Positions 48,501-57,500 of a stretch of 64,000 nt of DNA are shown one piece after another; the stretch's first letter is position 1; each line of letters begins with the position of its first letter. Made by a program: the position numbers and the translations under genes. The stretch is from Gimesia aquarii (GTDB lineage: Bacteria > Planctomycetota > Planctomycetia > Planctomycetales > Planctomycetaceae), in assembly GCF_007748195.1 (NCBI RefSeq), contig NZ_CP037920.1, forward strand, positions 4,043,800 through 4,107,799, read 5' to 3'. The notes under the pieces are model-generated. The model did not search any database, was not told the DNA's origin, and was given only the letters and a program-made list of their open reading frames with translations.

Positions 48501-51500
48501 CCACGTCCAACGGTAATATCGCCAATATAAGTCCCTGGTTGAATTTCAATAGTACCGCCATCATCCACTTGATCGATTGCATTTTGAATTCTGTTTCCAG
48601 TACTCGGTTCTCCCCCCAGTGCATGCACAATTAAGTCAGACGTATCTGGTTGGAAACCAGGTGCAGTGCCATCGGTGTCAGTACCGCTAGTTAATATTGT
48701 CGAGAAGTCAATCTGTCCGTTGGTCTGTCCTAAGCCATCAACCACACCTACAATTCCCGCGGCGATTACGGTATAATCGGCCGTACCCCACCAGTTTCGA
48801 TTTGCATCGAGATTCGTCTGGGAATCCTGCTGGAAGAAAATCAATGCTTCGTTATTCACAATACTGTTGTCACGTATCACCACGTTTGTGGGAAGATTGG
48901 TAACAGCTTTACCAATTCGGATTGCATAGTTAGTTTGGCCAGCTGTGACAGACGCCAGGTTATCGTGGATCGAATTATTTGTAATCTGGACGTTATCTGC
49001 AGTTCCACTCACATAGATCACGCCATTCTCACTCGTGCTTCCGCTGATATCGTTTCCACTGATGACAACATTAGATCGATCTACATTAATTCCATCCTGC
49101 AATGAATCGATGACCACATTATTAATGATGTAAGTTGTAGTAGTATCTGCACCAATATCGTCGATGACTTTGATCCCGTCATTTAGATTCAGATGATCTA
49201 AATCGAGCAGATTTCCTTCGATGGTAATTGCTTCGGAATCGTAGACATAAATGGCTCCGTTTACACTACGAATGTTATTCAATTCGTTAAAACTAATATT
49301 ACCATTTGATGACTCGGCAAAATTGGCACCATCACCAGCAGTATCAAAGATGTAGTTGTACTGGATCGATGAGTTACTGGTTTGGGCAAGTTGAACTCCT
49401 TCATCTCCGGAGGAGTTATGGATGATATTGTATTGAACAACCGCTTGACTCACACCATTGCTGCTGCGAATAAGATCACCGGTTCCGTTTGTAATAACAA
49501 GTCCATCCAGAGTGACGTTGTCTGCATCAATCAAAAAGATGCGACTTAGTGCGCCGCCACCATCGATAATGGCTTCAGTTGTCGCATCGGTGTGATCTCG
49601 GGTTGAACCACTTCCAGGGCGGGGATCAACGCCCGCTTGAGGTCCTTGAATGGTTACAGATTGGGAAACCGTAATTGTCGACGCCGGACTATAAATTCCC
49701 GCAGAAATATTAATCGTAGCTCCATTACCTGCCACATCAATTGCATCTTGAATATCAGCCCCGCCAGTTGCCCCCAAGACACTGACTGTTGTGGCACTAC
49801 CGGAAACATTCGATGAAATCAGGTCGCCGTCTAATTCAACGGTTGTCGCATTCAAGGCGATTCCAGTCGCGGTGATTGTGACGCCATTGGCGACTTCAAT
49901 CGTTTCAGCATTAAATTCAATGTTATTACCAGTGTCAAATGAAATCGCAGAGTTAACATTGATTGTATCATTGTCTCCCTCGCCATTGATCGTGAGTGGA
50001 GCTGTAAAATTAGCGTCTAATGAATCGATATTGATGATGTCATTGCCGCCACCCGCATTAATGATGAATGATCCAGTTGGATTGAGAAAGCTGACAGACT
50101 CGCCAAATGTGGAATCGATTAACGTTCGACCGGCGATACCAGCATCTGAAACAGTAATCGTCTCATTCGCCCCTGAGAAGCTGAAAATACGATCGACGGC
50201 AACAACCGTATCAATCACAGGTTCCAAACCGATATAGGTAATCGTCGCAGTGCCTTCACCATCATAGAATACGCTGCCATCACTGTCGTTTACAAAACGA
50301 TGCTCAACCGTCGTAGCCGTTCCACCCAGAATTTCGAGGGTATCACCAGTTGTTTCACCACCCGTGCCGCCATTAAAGGTGATTCCATTTAAGGGATCAA
50401 ACAGACCACCAGCGGAATTATTGATCACTAAACGGTCATTACCGTTCAGACCGTTGAAAGTGAAGTCTGTGATACTTGCGAAGTTAACGGTCGGCCCGCC
50501 ATTTAATTGATAGCTCCCCGAATTCGAATTGGTCGCAGTGATGGTCAACACATCATCACCTGAAGTACCGTTAACAATCAGATTTGCGTTGGCGTCCATT
50601 GTCAGGTTTTCGATTTCATCGAAGGACACAGCTTGATATCCGCCTGTTACAGAAATCGTTCCCCCATCTGCACCACTGGGGGTCAGAGTCGTGGTTTGTC
50701 CGGCAGGTGTGAGATAGGTCAGGGTATCACCGGGAGATACGGCAGGATCACCACCCACAATATTGAAAGCTGTTGTCAGATTGGGACTGACAGTGATGTC
50801 ATCTGCTGCACTACTGGTCGCGAGTGAGATACTTTCCATGCCGATAAATCGGAAATCAACTAAGCCCGCACCGTTTACATAGCCTTGTCCAGTTCCTGCA
50901 TTTGTAATTGCAATGGTATCACCAGTGGTGTCTCCTGAATCATCAAGAATGAGGGTATCGTTCCCTCCCGCAAGATTCACGAAAAGGTCTGTTTCGAAAC
51001 CATCCAGTGTTCCACCATCGGCGACAGTACCACCGTTGCTGTCGATTTGCAAAACATCATTATCGGCATCGCCAAACACTCTGATATCGAATGTTGGGTC
51101 TGAACGAAACGTTCCATTTAATTCAGCGGTAGAACCAACGCCGACATCTGCGTTGTCATTATCCAAGTAAAAGCTGAGTGTGTTGGCAGAATCTACTGTG
51201 ACTCCGCTTGCCACATTTATGTTATCACCTACATAAAAAGATACAACACCAGATGTACTCGTGATATCCGCATTGACATGAATGTCTTCGCCCGCGGAAG
51301 CACTGTCGATCGTATGTAACTGACTGACTAGTGCGCTGATCGCTGAATTCACAGTGATGGCCCCATAGGCTCTGATATTAGCGATACCGCTTGCGGCCGT
51401 GGCACCAACCAAACCATCAACGGTTCCAATGGTAAAATCACCGTCATTCCAGATATAAAGATTATCATTTTGCGACGTCACTGCGATGAGATCTACCTGA

Positions 51501-54500
51501 GTATTTATGTGATCCAATGACTCGCCGATTCTTTGGGCAGCGCGAATCGCGGCGCGATGGGCGGTAATATTGTTATCCGTGCCATTCACATCGGTAATCG
51601 CACCCAAAGTTGCGGTTACCGAAACATCACCAGTCGTGACAACCTGTCCCAGAGAAATCACTCGGCCACTCAGATCGATATTGCCGGCACCGGCAGAAAT
51701 ACTCCCATCGGCGGAAAATACGACGGAAATTAAGGTATCAATGTCAACATTACCGGTTGTGGTGACTGCGCCATTCACCCGGACGGACTCTGCATAGATA
51801 GTGCTATTACCACTGCCTAAATCAAGACCTCCCGCCAGATCCACCCGGTCATTGTCTGCTTGACCATCGATGGTGATATTGGCATTAAATGTTGCGTCAA
51901 ATGAATTGACTTCAATGATGTCATTACCACCACCTGAGTTGATGGTGAATGAACCGGTGGGACTGACGAAGCTCACAGACTCACCAAGTGTGGAATCAAT
52001 GAGTGTTTGACCGGCAGGGCCAGCATCAGATACGGTGATGGTCTCAGCTGCATCTGAGTAGCTGAAAAGACGATCGACGGCGACAACCGTATCAATCACA
52101 GGTTCCAAACCGGTATAGGTTATCGTCGCAGTGCCTTCACTATCATAGAATACGCTGCCATCGCTATCGTTTACAAAACGATGCTCAACCGTCGTAGCCG
52201 TTCCACCCAGGATTTCGAGCGTATCACCAGTTGTTTCACCACCTGTGCCACCATTAAAGGTGATTCCATTAGCCGGGTCAAATAAACCACTAACCGGGTT
52301 ATTAATGATGAGCTGATCATCACCTTCCAGACCATTGAATACAAAGTCTGTAACATTAGAGAAATTAACGATTGGGCCGCTATTTAACTGATAGCTCCCC
52401 GAATTCGAATTAGTCGCAGTGATGGTCAACACGTCATCTCCGGCAGTGCCATCGACGGCCACACTACCGACCAGTGTCGAGCTTTCAATCTCATCATACA
52501 CAACATCCTGATAACCGCCGGTAGCAGCGATGGTGCCACCATCCAAGCCAATGGCAGTCAATGTGGAAGTCTGCCCCGCTGGAGTGAGATAGGTCAAGGT
52601 GTCACCGGGAGACGTAATTGGATTGCCTCCAGTAATATTGATCGCAGTGGTCATATTTGGTGCGACAGTAATGTCATCTGCACCAGTGCCTGTAAACAAT
52701 GTTAGATTTTCCAGAAATTCAAATGCGAATTCGGACGCACCTAAACCGGTAACACTTCCACTACCGGACGTGGTGCTGGTGACATGAATCGTATCACCGG
52801 TGAGATCGCCAGAGTTATCTATGATTAATGTGTCTTGGTCTGAAAAGCTATGACCTACGAATGAGAATAAGGGCGTTTGAATCCCGTCTGTAGTTCCCCC
52901 ATCGTTGATGGCGCCACCATTCCCATCAATAATCACCGTATCATTGGTGCCGTTTCCGATCACAGTTATCTTTGTGTCTGCGATCAAAGTTCCGTTTAAA
53001 TTGGCTACGCTTCCAGATAAATCTACAGCACTTGTGGCAATTACCAAGGTCATAGATGTTGCAGCATTCAATGTTGCACCTGAAGACACAGTCAAGTTAT
53101 CTCCGGCTTGAATAGTGATATGGCCGAGTACCGAACCTGTACTGGTAATGTTTGCATTGATAGTGGTGTCTCTTCCAGCTGTTAACGTATCTAAGTGACG
53201 CAAACTCATATACCTTGCAGAAATATCCTGATTGATAACTGTAGAGCCGTAGTTATATAGAATGATGAAATCATCCGTAGTGATACCACTTAATCCATCC
53301 ACAATGTCAATGTTTAAATCACCGGTGTTGTAGATAGAAATTTCACCAACAGCCAAAGCTGCTAAAGTATTCACTTGTAACTCAAGATGATCCGCGTGTA
53401 AGCCAATGACCCCATTACTACGAAAGGCAACACGATCTGCAGTAATGTTGTTGGTTGCAGCATTGGCGTTAGTAATGGCGCCTGTTGTTGCAGTGACTGT
53501 TACTTCACCAGTGGTGGAGACCTGCCCTAATGCTACATCTGTGCCTGCTGTCAAATCAATCCTGCTGGTATCTGCATGAATACTCCCACCAGCAGCAAAC
53601 AGAATCGACGTTCCCGCATCAATGTTGACGCTACCACTTGTGGTGAAAGCATCATTTACATTGACCGTACCTGTGTCGAAATCGACATCTCCAGAACCGA
53701 TGTCAACAGTGGTGGTTGTGATCGAATCATCGCTGCCGGCATTCACAGTCAGGTCAGCATCAAAGGTAGTATCCAAGCCATGGATTTCTACGGTATCCCC
53801 TCCGATGTTGCTATTGATCGTCAGCGAATTGGTTGGATTTGTAAAAGTAACTGATTCACCTAAAGTTGAATCAATTGTGGACTCGCCATCACCCACATCG
53901 CCGTCATCTGAGAGTGTGATAGTTTCATTTCCACCCAGGAAACTGAAAATACGATCTGCGGCGACAACCGTATCAATTACAGGTTCCAAACCGATATAGG
54001 TAATCGTCGCAGTGCCTTCACCATCATAGAATACGCTGCCATCACTGTCGTTTACAAAACGATGCTCAACCGTCGTAGCCGTTCCACCCAGAATTTCGAG
54101 GGTATCACCAGTTGTTTCACCACCCGTGCCGCCATTAAAGGTGATTCCATTTAAGGGATCAAACAGACCACCAGCGGAATTATTGATCACCAATCGGTCA
54201 TCACCGTCCAGACCGTTGAAAGCAAAGTCGGTGATGTTCGAGAAGTTAACAATCGGCCCGCTATTTAACTGATAGGTTCCCGAATTTGAATTAGTGGCAG
54301 TGATAGTTAACACGTCATTACCAGCGGTGCCGTTAACAATCAGATTTGCGTTGGCGTCCATTGTCAGGTTTTCGATTTCATCGAAGGACACAGCTTGATA
54401 TCCGCCTGTTACAGAAATCGTTCCCCCATCTGCACCACTGGGGGTCAGAGTCGTGGTTTGTCCTGCAGGTGTGAGATAGGTCAGGGTATCACCGGGTGAT

Positions 54501-57500
54501 ACGGCAGGATCACCACCCACAATATTGAAAGCTGTTGTCAGATTGGGACTGACAGTGATATCATCTGCGGCACTACTGGTCGCGAGTGCGATACTTTCCA
54601 TGCCGATGAATTGGAAATCAACTAAGCCCGCGCCGTTTACATAGCCTTGTCCAGTTCCTGTATTTGTAATTGCAATGGTATCACCAGTGGTGTCTCCTGA
54701 ATCATCAAGCATGAGGGTATCGTTCCCTCCCGCAAGATTCACGAAAAGGTCTGTTTCGAAACCATCCAGTGTTCCTCCATCGGCGACAGTACCACCGTTG
54801 CTGTCGATTTGCAAAACATCATTATCGTCATCGCCAAACACTCTGATATCGAATGTTGGGTCTGAACGAAATGTTCCATTTAATTCAGCAGTAGAACCAA
54901 CGCCGACATCTGCGTTGTCATTATCCAAGTAAAAATTGAGTGTGTTAGCAGAATCTACCGTGACTCCGCTTGCCACATTTACGTTATCACCAACATAAAA
55001 AGATACGACACCGAGTGTGCTTGTCACGTTTGCATTTACATTAAGATCTTCACCAGCAGCAGCACTGTCAATGGTGTGCAACTGAGTGAAACCTGCGAAT
55101 ACTGGGGCATCGACAGTGATTGCACCATAGGCTCGCATATTCAGAAAAGTGCCTGTTGCAGTGGCACCAACCAAACCATCAACGGTTCCAATGGTAAGAT
55201 CACCGTCATTCCAGATATATAGACCGTTTGCCTGAGTTGAAACGGCAATGGTATCAACTTGTGTATTTAAGTGATCCAATGATTCGCCGATTCTTTGGGC
55301 AGCGCGAATCGCGGCGCGATGGGCGGTAATATTGTTATCCGTGCCATTCACATCGGTAATCGCACCCAAAGTCGCGGTTACCGAAACATCACCAGTCGTG
55401 ACAACCTGTCCCAGAGAGATCACTCGGCCACTCAGATCGATATTGCCGGCACCGGCAGAAATACTCCCATCGGCGGCAAATACGACGGAAATTAAGGTAT
55501 CAATGTCAACATTACCGGTTGTGGTGACTGCGCCATTCACCCGGACGGACTCTGCATAGATAGTGCTATTACCACTGCCTAAATCAAGACCTCCCGCCAG
55601 ATCCACCCGGTCATTGTCTGCTTGACCATCGATGGTGATATTGGCATTAAATGTTGCGTCTAATGAATTGACTTCAATGATGTCATTACCACCACCTGAG
55701 TTGATGGTGAATGAACCGGTGGGACTGACGAAGCTCACAGACTCACCAAGTGTGGAATCAATGAGTGTTTGACCGGCAGGACCAGCATCAGATACGGTGA
55801 TGGTCTCAGCTGTATCTGAGTAGCTGAAAATACGATCGACGGCGACAACCGTATCAATTACAGGTTCCAAACCGATATAGGTTATCGTCGCAGTGCCTTC
55901 ACCATCATAGAATACACTGCCATCGCTATCGTTTACAAAACGATGCTCAACCGTCGTAGCCGTTCCACCCAGGATTTCGAGGGTATCACCAGTTGTTTCA
56001 CCACCGGTGCCGCCATTAAAGGTGATTCCATTGAAGGGATCAAACAGACCACCAGCGGGATTATTGATCACTAACCGATCATTACCATTCAGACCGTTGA
56101 AAGTAAAGTCTGTGATACTTGAGAAGTTAACGGTCGGCCCGCCATTTAACTGATAGCTTCCCGAATTCGAATTGGTCGCAGTGATGGTCAACACATCATC
56201 GCCTGAAGTACCGTTAACAATCAGATTTGCGTTGGCGTCCATTGTCAGGTTTTCGATTTCATCGAAGGACACAGCTTGATATCCGCCTGTTACAGAAATC
56301 GTTCCTCCATCTGCACCACTGGGGGTCAGAGTCGTGGTTTGTCCTGCAGGTGTGAGATAGGTCAGGGTATCACCGGGAGATACGGCAGGATCACCACCTA
56401 ACACATTGATTGATGAATTCACACTTGGAGTGATGTTAAATGTGTCAGCATCATCACCGCCGGTGATAGTTGTACCCGTCGCAGAGATCCCCCCCAGTAC
56501 ATCAACCGAGCTGCCTGACAAGTCAGGGTCACCCGTACTGGGATCAACGTTGATATTCACTGTTGTATTCGCTGAGAGAGAAGCAACTGCAGATAGTGTG
56601 AAATCGTCGCCGGCATTCAAGGTGATATCGGAGACGGTACTGGTAACATCAGCATTAATAATGAGGTTATCCCCACTGAGTGCGCCGTCTGTCGCCGTCA
56701 GAACGACAGATTCGCCTGTCACATTTTGATTCACTGTCAGTGGACTGGCGGTAGTCACTATGACTTCACCATTCACTGCAGAAATACCCGACAGCGAATC
56801 GACTGTGCCAATTTCAAGTGCTCCTGTATTGGATATATTAATATCTCCTAAAGCTGAAATTGCAGACAAGGTATTAACGTCAATATCTAAAGTTGCATCA
56901 GCAAAGCCAGCGATATTTGTTTCAGCACGCAAAGCGGCACTGTTTGCATTAATGTTACTCGTCTCCGCGGCAGAATTATCAAGAATTGCCCCGGTTAAAG
57001 CTGTGATATGAACTTCACCAGTGGTAGTCACATTCGTTAGACCGACGTCAGTTCCCGCAGTGATTTCAATATCAGCTGAACCAGTATTAATGGAACCAGC
57101 CACCTGACCGACAAGGCCACCTGCATTCGCGACAAGAGAAGCCACAGTAACATCGTCATAAAAAATGATATTTCCACCTGATGAAACATCGAGCGCGAAA
57201 TTTCCATCAACCGTAAAGTCAAAAAATACTGCATCACCACCAATATTGTTGATGACTGTATCGGCTCCCAGCGTTACATCGCCATGGAAGGACTGCCAAA
57301 CAAAACCATTCGTAGTAATACTACCACCATTTAGATTGATTGATTCTGCTGTCAGAAGCAGAAGTTTATCGTTTGCCAAACTCAATGCCGAATTCACGTT
57401 TAATGTGTCATCATCGGCTCCACCAACGATACGTAATTCCGCACTATAATTGGCTGCGAGAGAATCGATGTTGATAATGTCATTACCGGCACCAGAATCC

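Noticed and set aside
50913-51170. 85-codon + strand frame repeated at 54675-54932
   Set aside because: The repetition is due to the DNA duplication in the giant gene, not to a conserved antisense gene.
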